This document shows positions 11,802-23,177 of a stretch of DNA of 64,000 bases, in pieces. Numbering within the stretch: position 1 is the first letter of the stretch; the number at the start of each line of letters is the position of its first letter. The stretch comes from Hemibagrus wyckioides (lineage: Eukaryota; Chordata; Actinopteri; Siluriformes; Bagridae), in contig NC_080718.1 of the NCBI RefSeq assembly GCF_019097595.1, forward strand, positions 21,945,657 to 22,009,656. Reading direction: 5' to 3'. The notes below the pieces were generated by a model that saw only the letters and a list, made by a program, of their open reading frames with translations, was not told the origin of the DNA and made no database searches. The position numbers and the translations under genes are program-made.

Positions 11802-12425
11802 GTCCGCTGTCATATTCCCATAATTCTCCTCTGTCCCTGTCACAAAATCCTCTAACAGTGTCCCCTGCCTGTGCAGGATTATGATTCGACGTGTCAGGCT
11901 GGTTGTGCGTGAGTGAGACTTTCGTCTCGTCATCACATTCTCGTCACGTACAGCCTTGTCAAAACGGTCATTATCAGTCTCGGACACGTGTAAGGCAGAG
12001 ATAAAGGAGCTTCCAAAATGCTCTGTCCATGCCGTTAGTTCTGACCTAGATAACTGGAGGTGAGATGAGGTTAATCTTTTGGCTTCCGAGAGACTGACAT
12101 ATTTATAACTGACGCTAGAAATCACCCACTAAGAGGGCCGTCCTGACCTTTACACAGTCAGAGCGGTGTGTGATTTCTTTGACCAACTCTATAGCAGCTA
12201 GTTAGTGTTGTAAGGAAAGAATAAAACAGAACAGTCATGCTGTTATAGCAAAATAATCAATGACAAAAAAGCAAAGATACAGTCACCATTCTAGACTTAA
12301 TTCTTTTACAATATCATCTTCTCCTAAAGTTGTTTTATTCCTCTTAAACCTCTTATAGTCATTTAGCAAAGATTACAGCGGCAGTCTCTTGTTTATCTTG
12401 CTTGAAGTTAATAATAACAACAGTA
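11802..12425 (+). other. zdhhc14: zdhhc14 intron, no recognisable element
   Basis: This is the start of an 11.6-kb intron (11802-23369). I see no exon, RNA gene or named repeat before the transposon remnant that follows. A minus-strand frame at 11736-12125 overlaps the exon antisense and has no domain. Confidence 0.6.
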
Positions 12426-13370
12426 CAGTGGAACCTCTGCAAGTTCTTAAGGCGGAAATTTATATTGTGAAACGAATTTTCCAATAAGAAATGATGTCAA
12501 ATTCAGATTTTATTTATCACATACAAAATCATACACAGCACGACATGTAGTGAAATGCTTTTTTACGACTGTCCTTGTTTCAAGAGAAATTGACAAAAAA
12601 AATTTTTTAGGGATATAGATAAAATAAGATTTAAAGAAAATAGAAATATAAAACTAACATAGTAATAGAAAATTTAAAAAAATATGATAAATTACGGAAA
12701 TTCAATATCGGATATGCACAATGTCCAGAGAAAAAGTCAAGAAAGTCCAGGTTCTAGGTATTCTCTAGAAGGTCCTCCTCATTCTCTCTGTGTTTGCCTT
12801 CAAGGAACCGCAACAGAGAGAAGAGTCCATTGTTGGGATGGATGAGGTCCTTATCCATTATCTTCAATGCAAATAATCCGTTCCAGCCACCCAAAAATAT
12901 GACCAATATTACCAGTACCAAGTGTAGGTAAACTGTATGGCTGCTTCCAAAGAACTGACCCAAGCCGTGCGTTCCACGTTAAGGGTCCTTACAGGAAGTC
13001 GTGGCACCAAGCTTGAGCTAAAAATAGAACAGACCACAAACACCATCAATCTGTCAACATAAAAACGCCCGATCATGTAGCTTTTGAACGCGTGCTGAAG
13101 GCAGTGTTGGTATCGTGGGTTGACTCTTTCGAAACAGTTTTTGCTGACTGAAAAACTGTAATTTGTAAACTCTCTTCGGTTGGCTTTCCATTGACACAAA
13201 CAAGTTTTGAACGGCTCCGGGAAGTACGAGCAGCTTAGCCGGCGTTCGGTTCAGTCCGGATCGTTCGTATGCCAAAAACGCTTCGTATGCCGATGCAAAT
13301 TTCTTGCAAAATTTCATATGCTAAGGCGAAAATTCGTTACAGAGAGCATTCGTATGCCGAGGTTCCACTG
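12426..13370. mobile_element. TA-flanked non-autonomous DNA transposon with nested insertion
   Basis: The left end reads TA then CAGTGGAACCTCTGCAAG. The right end is its inverted match, CGTATGCCGAGGTTCCACTG then TA. The TA duplications and ends indicate a Tc1/mariner-superfamily (pogo-like) MITE. From about 12497 the body is interrupted by another dispersed sequence (ATTTTATTTATCACATAC and following A/T-rich DNA). The same family occurs as a short copy at 45484-45742, whose end sequence matches that of this copy. Confidence 0.75.
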
Positions 13371-13620
13371 TAATAACAATAGTTAAACACTACTGGACAC
13401 TCCCTAATGTTAAAAAAAATTCAGTATATTAACGGTTATACCGGTTTCTATATAAATAATGTTATTTATATCATGTATTATTAATCATAGATTTCCTGGA
13501 GTATCGACCAAGTCCCTGTGAATGAGCTGTTACTATAGAAAGGCTGAGAGTTAATAGAAGCCTTTGATTGTGTTTCGGTTGTTTGGTTTGTCACAGCCGG
13601 CAGTATTATATATAAAAAGG

Positions 13621-14181
13621 TACAGATCAAGAGCTTCAGTTAATGTTCGCATCAGAATTGGAGAAAATTTTTCCCCAAACCTGCTGATCTCGTGGGATTT
13701 TCACACAGTCGCTAGAGTTTACACAGAATGGTGCCAAAACCCAAAATATCCACTTCAAGACTGGAAAGCGACCAGGTGACATTTTTCTAGTTTTTTTCCT
13801 CCCGTGTTTTTCCTGGCAACAGGAGTGGAGCCGGCTGTGGTCTTCAGCTGTTGTAGCTCATCTCCATCAAGGTTCTGTGCTTTTTCGGATGCTTTTCTGC
13901 TCACCATGGTTGTAACGAGTGGTTATTGCAGCTATAGGAGTCTTCTGTCAGCTCAAACCAGTCTGCTCATTTGATTTCTCTCAAGACGTCTCCGTCCCCA
14001 GAACCGCCACTCACTGGAGGTTTTTTGTCCCATTCTGAGTAAAATCTAGCAGCTGTGCACTCCAGCAAATCTGCAGTTTGTGAAACACTTAAGCCAGCCC
14101 ATCTGGCACCCCTAGGCATCAGATCAGATTTTTCCAGTTCTGATGTTTGATGTGAAGGATAATTGAAGCTCTTGATCTGTA
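13621..14181. mobile_element. Foldback element with long inverted arms
   Basis: The left arm starts TACAGATCAAGAGCTTCAGT. The right arm ends in its near-perfect reverse complement (AATTGAAGCTCTTGATCTGTA), and the inner words GATCTCGTGGGATTTTCACAC and TGATGTTTGATGTGAA also belong to the family. Related copies sit at about 41565-42330 and, as a single arm, at 51500-52020. There is no coding capacity. A short open frame at 13564-13779 only reads through the left arm. Confidence 0.7.
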
Positions 14182-14204
14182 TCTGAATAAATACTTTTCT
14201 TGTT

Positions 14205-14365
14205 AGGAAGTTGGGGTCAGAGCACAGGGTCAGCCATGATAAAGCCCTCCTGGAGCAGAGAGGGTTAAGGGCTCAAGGTCCCAACAGTGGCAGCTTGGCA
14301 GTGCTGGGGCTTGAACCACCAACCTTCTGATCAGTAAACCAGAGCCTTAACTGTTGAGCCTCCAC
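14205..14365 (-). mobile_element. tRNA-derived SINE, minus strand
   Basis: Read on the minus strand, it has an A-box-like GGCTCAACAGTTAAGGCTC and a B box GGTTCAAGCCCC, then the body AGCTGCCACTGTTGGG and CCCTTAACCCTCTCTGCTCC. These are the RNA polymerase III promoter boxes of a tRNA-derived SINE. Other copies of the same or closely related families occur at 21086-21268, 21756-21905, 23003-23177, 28781-28935, 35338-35513 and 41604-41789. Confidence 0.75.
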
Positions 14366-14669
14366 TGCCTGCATTTTGTGTGTGCGCGTGTGCATGTGTG
14401 CGTGCGTGCGCGCACATGTAAGTATGTATTTTGTATGTATGTGCGCAAGTATTTATATGTGCGATTGTCTGGATGTGTGTTTGTGTATATGTGCCTGTCT
14501 GTGTATGTATATGTGCTTGTGTGCATGCGATTGTGTGTGTATGTATATGTGTGATTGTGTGTATGTATATGTGTGTGTATATGTGCACTGTGCGTGCATG
14601 CGAGTGTGTGTATGTATATGTGCGTATGTGTATGTGTGTGTGTGTGTATGTATATGTGCGTATGTGTAT

Positions 14670-14705
<36 letters not shown>

Positions 14706-14765
14706 ATATGTGCGTATGTGTATGAGTGTGTGTGTGGGTATGTATATGTGCATGTATGTATATAT
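14366..14765. repeat. TG/TATG microsatellite cluster
   Basis: Tracts of TG, GTATGTATATGTG and GTGCGT are interspersed, including a pure (TG)n run at about 14675-14701. Open frames on both strands are repeat translations rich in Cys and Val or in His and Thr, not genes. It directly abuts the 5' end of the minus-strand SINE. Confidence 0.95.
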
Positions 14766-15380
14766 CTTCCCGTTCAGATTGAATTATTGTAACCCTTAGA
14801 GGTTCCAGCATGAATGTGGCTGAAACTGACAGTAGGAAACACATGATCTGCCTGTGGTATTGTGTTCAAACGCTACCATGTGTTACTAGTCTGTGTTCCT
14901 AGAATCTCCTGAGACTAGACAAAAGCACGGAAGTCATTTATAAATAAAAGTCTGTCAGCACTGCAAATCCATGGCCATGTCTTCATTTTGTAAGTCTCCT
15001 AATCCTCCAGGCTTCTGAATAGTTATTCAGTATACAGTTTGAGATACTAAGCAGGTTTTTTAACTCATCACTTAAACCAGCTTTTATGTATAAATTTATT
15101 TTAATTTATTTTATTTTATTTTATTACAGAATATATTCTGCTGAAATATACAGTTTTAACATACTGTCTTGGGTTTGTTAGCTAGTTCTCTAGACAGTAA
15201 AATGCTTTAGTGGGATGTTTTTGGTCACCTGTAAGACTTTATTAAATAAGGTAACAAGTGGTAGCTAAAGTTATGTAATAAATGATGAGTTAGTAAGCTA
15301 GTTAGTTGCATTAATACAGACAAAGACATATAACTGAGTGCATATAGTCATTTTTGCCAAAGGAACTTGACTGCTGCCTT
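14766..15380. other. Intron sequence without recognisable elements
   Basis: This is A/T-rich intronic DNA with a short TTTTATTTTA tract at about 15100-15125. No gene or named repeat is seen. Confidence 0.6.
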
Positions 15381-15665
15381 TACATCCACATGAATGTAAT
15401 ATGGAGTTGGCCCACCCTTTGCAGCTATAACAGCTTCAACTGTTCTGGGAAGGCTTTCCACAAGGTTTAGGAGTGTCTATGGGAATTTTTGACCATTCCT
15501 CTAGAAGCGCATTTGTGAGTTCAGGCACTGATGTTGGACGAGAAGGCCTGGCTCATAGTTTCTGCTCTAATTCATCCCAAAGGTGTTCTATCAGGTTGAG
15601 GTCAGGTGTGAAGTTCCTCCACACCAAACTCACTCATCCATGTCTTTATGGACCTTGAAGTGAGA
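15381..15665 (-). pseudogene. Tc1-like transposase 3' remnant
   Basis: The minus strand matches the C-terminal third of the intact transposase at 29252-30283. Reading on +, the shared words are CCCACCCTTTGCAGCTATAA, GGGAATTTTTGACCATTCCT and CACTGATGTTGGACGAGAAG. No terminal repeats remain and the frame is broken, so it is a dead fragment of the same or a sister family. Confidence 0.85.
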
Positions 15666-15917
15666 GTCTACTAATCTGTTGCTCTCGATCCCTGCACTTT
15701 GTAGCTCTGGAGAATTTGGTCAGTTCATCTTTGGCTTAGTGTTGGAGTGTGTCAATATGTAAATAGTGGCTAAAAGAGAAGAGAAGCAACATGCTCAGCT
15801 TTTACGCTGGCTCAGATTCACGTACGCCTACCGAGATAACGACACTGATCTTATCCCCTGCCTGTGTTTCAGACAGAATTAGTGACAGTGTACTTGCCCG
15901 AATCTTCTAGTGTACAC

Positions 15918-16691
15918 TAGGGATGCCACAATACTCAATATAATGTTGAACCGTTCGGTACGACCGAATACGCGTATGTGAACCGTGGTTTTTCGGTTTT
16001 TCCATAAAACAATAATAACCATGCGTTTTATTACTCTCTGAACCGCCTGTTTGTGTTTGCCTGTACTGTATGTCTACGCGCTGAGACAGACACGCCTCCC
16101 CGCGAGTAAATCAGTCCAATCAGTGAGCGCGTAAAGTTAGGGGCGGTAACCACGCTTGCGATGCTGGTGTCAGATTTCACTCTAACCCTGGAGAGCGGTG
16201 AAGTGAGACAAATATGAGGAAGCAGCTCCGTCTTTCAAATCTGTGGTGTGGGAACATTTTGGATTTGTTGTTGACTATGATGGCGATGAAACAAAAATGC
16301 TAAACAAAAAAAATGACTGTGTTTAAGCAGTGTTACACACGAGTTACATACTGACATGGAAATACTTCCAACATGACCACACATCTGCAGCTCCATCACC
16401 CAGAGATATCACTGTGTGGAAGCAGGATGGCAGAGCAGGTAACACAGGCATCCAAAAAGCAACAGTCCCTAGCTGATTCCTTCCAGCATTCAGACCCAAC
16501 TGGTTCCGAGAGACACAAAAAATAATTATAACATCATTTTTTTTCTTCTTCACATACTTACTGTTCCTGTCACCTAAGCAAAGAATAATGGAAAAAAAAC
16601 CTTTAATTTGCCAAGCCATCCGAACCGAAAACCGTGGGTAAAAACCGCTGTACGTATTGAACCGTGGGTTAACTGTATTGTTGCATCTCTA
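15918..16691 (+). mobile_element. hAT-superfamily element with BED-finger remnant
   Basis: The 774-bp element is bounded by a perfect 8-bp target duplication GTGTACAC (15910-15917 and 16692-16699) and imperfect terminal inverted repeats TAGGGATGCCACAATAC and TAGAGATGCAACAATAC. Both are hallmarks of hAT transposons. Inside are pieces of a BED-type zinc finger: SFKSVVWEHFGF near 16230-16265 and GNTSNMTTHLQLHHPE near 16360-16405. The rest of the transposase is deleted and the frame is broken, so this is an internally deleted, non-autonomous copy. Confidence 0.9.
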
Positions 16692-16699
16692 GTGTACAC

Positions 16700-18855
16700 C
16701 TGCGTTTAGTTTGCGAAGATCTCACCACAGCTTTAGTGTATAATGTGTACACTTTGTAAAACAATAAAGTCATTCTTAAGAATTAATGATTGCACACATA
16801 AATGAAATGGAGAATGAAACATACAGGGCATGATGTTATAGGAAAATAATCAACATCAATAACTAGCAACATTCTCTTGAAGTTTCTTAAAGACATAAAT
16901 ATCCTGGATATTTTCCTGCTAACAGTGGAGACTCCTTTCAAAAATGTTAATGTTAAATGCCCATCAGTGTAAAAAAAAAAAAAAAAAAAAAAAATCAGTA
17001 TTAAAACAATTAAATAGCAGTTCAAAACCTGCTATAGAAGCAATAACCTGTTAAAATTAGTGCATTGATATATGTCTGTGATTTGCCTTGGAGCCGGAAC
17101 TACTTCCAGAGCTGCTGCTATAGAAAATGAATCGCAGCCTTCTGACCAATCAGAATCAGGAATTTTGCTAGTAATATGTTCGAGATGGGATAATTCGTGG
17201 AAGAAAGAATAAAGAAAGGAACAAAGCTTTACTTTTAGGTCACAACAGGTTTTAACTAAGCCAAGTGTTCGATTGATCCGACGATGAATTTCAGGCGAAT
17301 AGAGCTCACGGATTTATAATTCTGATATTTCTAGACTGTGGATCCTTTACATCCTGTTTTCTGGCAGTTCGTCCTGTACAGTATAGAGTGAACTGACTAA
17401 CTGTACAGAAAGTGAAGTACAGCAGATGGAGGAAGACGGCGAAAGGAAATACTCTGTGACTGTCCTGCTCATCAGTCTCCTTAGCCTCGATCACCATGGA
17501 GTAGCTGAATTCTGCTCTCTTTCTCTCTCTTCTTGGATTAAAAGGTCATTTTAAAAAAAATAAAAACTGTAGTTATTGCTCATACCTGACATGAGGGCTT
17601 AGTAAATGAAGCTCCAGTGTGCTGCCTCACTGCTGTGCTTTGTTTGCATTGAATCCTGACTAAGTGTATGCTCATTATCCTAGTTTTTAACAGTGTGACT
17701 GATGTGACACATGGTGTTTGAGCACTCGACAAAACGTCCCATATAGACAGGGTTCCGCCCTCGCAAATGTCAAAGAGGCTTTGTTTCCTCTCGACATGTT
17801 TGACATAACTTATAATTACAACAGAAGTGTAATTATGACAGCGTTAAAATAATAATAACTGGTCATGAAACCTGCTTGTCCTTGGCGTCTGAGCTACTGA
17901 TGTGTCCACTGCTGTGGCTGGAATGGAAGAATATGGAACTTCTTATATGTTGAAGCTGAACATGATGAAGCAATGCTGCAATCGGCTTACCTCGGAAGTG
18001 GCAGGGTGTATTTATATTTAGCCCAATGCAGACTACTGTTTGTAACAAGTGCAAATAAATGATGTGTGATGTATGCTATTTGGCCAAAAGTTCAGCTCTC
18101 CAGAGACAGATGACCGTCACACCCATATTTGGTTCTTGATGCAAATTTGAAAGCACACACTTGTATATGGCCTAGCATTACAATTTTCCTGGAACTATAA
18201 GGCCCAAGCCCTGTGCACAAAGCAAAGATCTGTTGAAAGGAAACCTATTGTGAGTTTTGTTTTTGTATATTTAAGTTAATAATACAGATCATTCTTTTTA
18301 TAGGAGCGCAACACTATATAGTGTTATATCTAGTCACAATCTGCTTTTCCACCAGACAGCTCCGATTACTCAACGACGTTTGCCTTGCGGTTCTTCACTG
18401 ATAGCCGGTGCTGTCCCGAGTGCCTTAGCTATTGATTTGTCCATCACTGATCAAGTGTCTTACAGCTTTTGTTGTATGTTGACCAAATATGGAAGCCTGC
18501 AATATACTTTCATACAACAGCCACGTCACGTTCCAATAATTTGGAAACTGTTCTAAATGTTATGCGGTTATAGTTATACAGAAGTGTACAGAAGGACACC
18601 GACACTGTCTGTGGAGAAACCCCAACCTCAACGAGCTTAACCACGTGTTTAAAAAAAAAACATTGACTGACTCTACCATGAAATGGCTTTTGTTTGAATT
18701 GAGGTAATGTTACAGGATTTTGCTCTAGGCTTAAGATTTATATTTAGCCTTAATCAGTCATTAATAAACAAAGCCTCCCCCCCTTCTTCTTGATTCGTCT
18801 TTTGTGGGAACTTCTGTTACTCATTCACCTCCTACACAGTCTGTTGATTTGGGTT
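16700..18855. other. Intron sequence without recognisable elements
   Basis: This holds a 21-bp poly(A) tract near 16973-16993 and otherwise ordinary A/T-rich intronic DNA. I could not assign the short open frames on either strand to any family. Confidence 0.5.
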
Positions 18856-18859
18856 GGGT

Positions 18860-18860
<1 letters not shown>

Positions 18861-18898
<38 letters not shown>

Positions 18899-18917
18899 CG
18901 CGATCGATCGATCGATT
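18861..18917. repeat. (GA)n followed by (GATC)n microsatellite
   Basis: A pure GA run turns into AGAGAGCGCGATCGATCGATCGATTG. The GATC part is a short alternating palindromic tract. Confidence 0.95.
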
Positions 18918-18919
18918 GT

Positions 18920-19495
18920 GCCATACAGATAAAGAGAACAGAATGTGCATTGACCATGACAGACTAGCAAGACTACACACGTATTGAGCTTTTTTATTTT
19001 CCACGTAATCTGTTTCACACCTACGATCTCCACCTGCTGCCCCCACGCTTTTTCTCAGTCATACTCCAACTCTCTACCATTCTCACACGCCTGTGCCTGT
19101 GCTGGAGAGCTTATAAAATCACCCTCGCACTCTTTCACAGGATCGTTAATGACTGCATGATGGAATCTTATAGCTGAACAGTATGGTTAATGGAGCGGAT
19201 AAAATCTAGTAATAAAGTGTATTATACTGTCAGATTTTAGTGCTGGTCATGATGCTGTATACAGTATAAAGGACTCGTGTGAAAGATACAGTGAAATACG
19301 TGTGTTTAATGGCTTTGTATATTCAAGTCATTGTGATTGATTTTTTATTTTTCATGTTCTACCAGCTCCAGCATTCAGTTTACAAACGACGGGCAGTGTT
19401 GAATGCTTTATGGTTTAGAGGATGAGGTCAGCCAGGAAAATATCATCCCATGGTACTTGAAGACATTTATACAGTTTACAATAAGTCGTGGCATT
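18920..19495. other. Intron sequence without recognisable elements
   Basis: I found no gene, RNA or known repeat between the GA/GATC tract and the duplicated block that starts near 19500. Confidence 0.5.
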
Positions 19496-19595
19496 CGTCT
19501 GTGTAACAGTATATTCAACAGACATGATAAAGTATGCTGTTTATAAAAATCTTGCTTCTATTCCAAGGCTAAAGACAATACCTTAGCAATTGGGC

Positions 19596-20026
19596 TGGGA
19601 CAGATACGTTTTGTATCGCGTAGCGACAAAGGCTGTCTAAATACCTTAGGTAAGGTGCGGGTGCCACCCCCTGTACTTAAGTTTGCGAGGGAAGGCGCAG
19701 TGTAGATAGTTCTTTGGTTTCACTTTTGTTTCTAGATAAGCGTGTATTATAAATGTATGTCTTGGTTTTACTTGGTTTCTATTCTTTAGCAACGCTGTTG
19801 TCTAGTGTCGCGCTTTGCCAGTGTTTTGAAACTTGTAAAATATTGTAAATTCGTGTGTTTCTTCTTGTACAGCACAGTAAAATGAAATAAACATTAAGTA
19901 TCGTGTCGGGCTAATTTTGGTTGTTTACTCTAGATTATTATTGTCTAGACACGGTTGGTCTCCTCCCCACTTTCAGCTTGGAAGGCCACCCATTGCTGAC
20001 CCCAAGGCCTACCTCGGGGTCGTAAC
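19596..20026 (+). mobile_element. Candidate LTR with adjacent primer-binding-site-like sequence
   Basis: A ~431-bp segment begins TGGGACAG and ends GTAACA. It contains, in the order expected for a long terminal repeat, TATAAA at 19748-19753 and AATAAA at 19886-19891. Two bases after its end, TGGTAGTATTCGAACC (20029-20044) is the complement of a plausible tRNA 3' end (T-loop GGTTCGAATA plus CCA), as for a retrotransposon primer-binding site. No coding region follows. The segment is missing from the parallel copy at about 20829, where the PBS-like sequence remains. Confidence 0.5.
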
Positions 20027-20269
20027 ACCTGGTAGTATTCGAACCGGGTGTGAATGGGGGCAATTCTGCGATTCAGACTTTTATCTGAGGAGGAGATGGC
20101 ACCAAGATGCACTATGGGAAGAAGGCAAGCCAGCAGAGGTAGTCTGATGCTCTGGCCAGTTTTCAGCTGGGAAGTTTTGGGTTGATGTTAATTTTAAAAT
20201 GTCACCTGCCTAAACATTGTAGCAGACCAAGTATATCACTTCATTATAATAGTATTCCCTAATGGCAGT

Positions 20270-20393
20270 GGCCTCTTTCAGCAGGATGATGCATCTTGCC
20301 ATAATGCAAAAAGTGTTAAGGAATGGTTTGAGAAACATGAAAGTTTTGACAAGGTGTTGACTTCAAATTCCCCAGATCCCAATCCGATCAAAC
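20270..20393 (+). pseudogene. Tc1-like transposase fragment, copy 1
   Basis: The + strand encodes FQQDDASCHNAKSVKEWFEK and then NSPDPNPIK, the region around the second catalytic Asp and the DLNPIE-type motif of Tc1-like transposases. There is a small in-frame deletion relative to copy 2, and a SINE fragment directly follows. It is too short to function. Confidence 0.8.
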
Positions 20394-20462
20394 GTTTACA
20401 TTAATAGCATTTGGCAAACACTCTTATCCAGAGCTCTTTACATTTAAAGGTCTTACTCAATT
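20394..20462 (-). mobile_element. SINE fragment
   Basis: TTAATAGCATTTGGCAAACA and CTCTTATCCAGAGC match the tail of the SINE copies listed elsewhere. It joins the transposase fragment at the same base as in the copy at 21086, so the insertion came before the local duplication. Confidence 0.7.
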
Positions 20463-20709
20463 TATAGTGTATATTTATCTTCTCAAATGGAGAACTGTAT
20501 TATCTGTGATAAGGTAAGAAGTGTTGCTTTTGTTTACTGTTCATGCTGTGAGCAGCCATGTTGATTTTAGATCACTTGCAGAACTCAGGGTTGAGGATTA
20601 TAACCTAGTTCAAAAGTTCGGGGGTGGTTCTTTATCCCAGTCGGAGGTTGGAAATTCCAAGTTACGACCTTTAGTCATCTAACATAGCAGTGAGGAACAG
20701 AATCTTATC

Positions 20710-21085
20710 AAGGTGGCTTTTTGTCTGTGTATCTGTAACAATATATTCCTCAGATATAATAAAGTATGCTGTTTATAAAAATCTTGCTTATGTTCCAAGG
20801 CTAAAGACAATACCTCAGCAATTGGGAACTTGGTAGTAGTCGAACCATGTTTGAATACTGAAAATAAGAAACTTTGAGTTTCACTTTTATCTGAGGAAGA
20901 GATGGCACAAGGATGCATGTGACTTCACTGTAACAGTATTCCCTAAGGGCAGTGGCCTCTTTCAGCAGGATGATCTATACTGCAATAATGCAACAATTGT
21001 TCAGGAATGGTTTGAGAAATATGAGAGTTTTGACAAGGTGTTGACTTGGCCTCCAAATTCCCCAGATCTCAATCCGATTAAACGT
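20710..21085 (+). repeat. Second copy of a local duplication (Tc1-like fragment, copy 2)
   Basis: It repeats the blocks at about 19500-19595, 20028-20120 and 20240-20393. Shared words include AAGTATGCTGTTTATAAAAA, TTTATCTGAGGA-GAGATGGCA and AGTGGCCTCTTTCAGCAGGA. The transposase part reads VQEWFEKYESFDKVLTWPPN and SPDLNPIK, slightly better preserved than copy 1. The candidate LTR present in copy 1 is absent here. Confidence 0.8.
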
Positions 21086-21268
21086 TTACATTAATAGCAT
21101 TTGGCAGATACCCTTATCCAGAGCTCTTTACATTTCTCGCATTTGTACAAGTCAGCAGTTCAGGGTCTTACTCAAGGGGCCAGCAGTGGCAGCTGGGCTT
21201 TGCTGGGGTTTGAACTCTCAGCCTTCTGATCAGTAGTACAATGCCTTAACCACTAAGCTAGCTCATGC
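21086..21268 (-). mobile_element. tRNA-derived SINE, minus strand
   Basis: The minus strand carries the tRNA-like head (TAGCTTAGTGGTTAAGGCAT, then GAGTTCAAACCCC) and the body AGCTGCCACTGCTGG. It ends in the conserved GGATAAGGGTATCTGCCAAA tail. Confidence 0.8.
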
Positions 21269-21755
21269 TACACAAACAAGCTGGTTAATGTTATGGTTAA
21301 TGAGCGTATTCCCAGCATTAGGTAAGATGAATTCCTGCTACTAATGTAAAGATAATTTTATTCGACTGAATTTGTTAAAAACATGGGGCATTACAAAGTC
21401 TTGGATTATTCAGTTCATTCTGATTTTTTTTGTCTTAGATTAAGCTTATGGCATTACTGGTATGAAATATAACTGGTTTATTCAGTACCAGTTCTGAAGG
21501 GATTGCACAGGATGCAGGCGACCAAGCAAAACCCTGAACATTCTGTGAAAACAACATAAACAAGTGAACAGATTCATGTGAAGAGGCGTGAAAAAGATGA
21601 AAATGTTTTTCAAAATCTTTTTGTAGCGATAGGAAAAACTAATAGCTATGTAATCCATCCTGGTAAGATTACATAATTAAGATGTAATGTGAACTATGTT
21701 CATAAACAGAGTGATAAGCAAAGATCTTCATCCTGTCAGAAATGTCCAGCTCTGT

Positions 21756-21905
21756 GGATGGTGGTAGCTCAACTGTTAAAGGCTCGGAGTCATTGACCAG
21801 AAGATCGGGGTTCAAGCTCCAGCACCACCAAGGTTTTGGAGTAAGGCCCTCAACCCACCCTGCTCCAGGGGTGCTGCATCATGGCTGTAACTGTATTCAT
21901 TTTAA
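21756..21905 (+). mobile_element. tRNA-derived SINE, plus strand
   Basis: The head GTGGTAGCTCAACTGTTAAA has an A-box-like start and is followed by a B box GGGTTCAAGCTCC and the body GGCCCTCAACCCACCCTGCT. The 3' part is diverged. Confidence 0.75.
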
Positions 21906-21940
21906 ACTTTACCATGATTTTTATATATACACACACACAC

Positions 21941-22110
21941 ACAGTGCCTTCCAAAAGTATTGGAACATAAAGCTGCATTTGGGGTTGTTTTTGTTTTCCT
22001 CTTCGTTTTCCCCTGTATTTGGGTTCGAGATCAAAAGATGAATATGCGACAATACATTTGAATTTGGAACAAGCGTATAATTGCATTTAACTTCTAAAAG
22101 GAAAATGAAA
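21941..22110. mobile_element. Terminal fragment of a Tc1-like/MITE element
   Basis: After a short (AC)n run, CAGTGCCTTCCAAAAGTATTGG resembles the ends of a dispersed teleost DNA transposon, and GGGTTCGAGATCAAAAGATGAATATGCGAC fits its inner part. The opposite end is not visible, so this is a truncated copy. Recognition is from memory of fish repeats. Confidence 0.55.
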
Positions 22111-23000
22111 CCCAATTAAAGCATAAAGTGTCACCGCTTTTCCTGACACAGCTAAAGCATTGCGTGGCTTAACGTTGCTTTTATTTCAGAGCTGTAGATG
22201 GTGGTGAGTGACTGAGTAACGAGGCTCCATTAAATCTATATTTATCTTAAGGCATACACTATTGATGTCCAGTGCATTATGTAAATCCTTTCAGTGTAGA
22301 GACATCCGTGGATTTAGAGGCTGGTGAATGTACACACACTAAACTTCAGTATAGTATCTGTGTTGAGTTATCCTTTACCTAAAGGTGTCTTACACATTCA
22401 GCCGTTGTTTCCCAAACATGGAAACATCATATCCGATTACACAAATGCTTCAACTTGAGTATTATATCGTATGTTTGGTCAAAACAATGTGCCAAACGGC
22501 CGTTTAGTTCCATAGCACCTGGATATTTTTTCCTAGTCATTCTTCAACGTTGTTCAAAAGTTTCTTTTCTTCAAACCAGTGTACAGTAATGCAGAGAGCT
22601 CTTTAAATTCGAAGCTTTGAGATGCTGAAGCTTCTGGCCAGAAAATGACCTATCATAAACTATGCGCTATCTACTCTTTCGTCTCAAATCGAACATTAAC
22701 GTTTATTTATCTATAACTGGAAGTGTAATCCGTTTCTCCAGGTGACTGCAACTAACATCAAATGCATATAATGCGCCGCCGCTAACTTTAACAGAATAAA
22801 GTACAATGTTGAAAAATAAATCGCACAATATGACTAATTTACAATATGACTTGTAACAAGTAAACAAGCGTGTTGTCGGACATCTTGAATTTTTTTTTTC
22901 CTTATTCTGTGTCAGCGCCTGGTAGCCCTGCCCCTTTCCCACTACATTGCAAGCGATGAGTGCATGATGTGTCCACACTTATTTTTTGTCGGTTGAATAA
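22111..23000. other. Intron sequence without recognisable elements
   Basis: No exon or named repeat was found. The minus-strand frame at 22703-22978 shows no domain. Confidence 0.5.
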
Positions 23001-23002
23001 GT

Positions 23003-23177
23003 GGGATGTGGTAGCTTAGTGTCTAAGGTGCTGGATCGGAAGCTTGTGAGTTTGAATCCGAAGTCTACCAAGCTGCCACTGCTGGGCCCTTAACCCTCAG
23101 TTGTTCAGTTGTATAAAATGAGGAAAATTGTAAGTAGCTCTGGATAAGGACGTCTGCCAAATCCCAGAAATGTAAAT
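23003..23177 (+). mobile_element. tRNA-derived SINE, plus strand (near full length)
   Basis: The head GTGGTAGCTTAGTGTCTAAG is followed by B box GAGTTTGAATCC, the body AAGCTGCCACTGCTGGGCCC and TTAACCCTCAG, and the tail CTCTGGATAAGGACGTCTGC ending in AAATG-rich sequence. It lies about 190 bp before a zdhhc14 exon. Confidence 0.8.

Noticed and set aside
11736..12125. 129-codon minus-strand open frame overlapping the first zdhhc14 exon
   Set aside because: Partly antisense to conserved coding sequence, no recognisable domain, no start or splice context.
23003..23177. A genuine tRNA gene, from the A and B box-like sequences
   Set aside because: The cloverleaf is incomplete and the sequence recurs as a dispersed SINE with a conserved non-tRNA body and tail.
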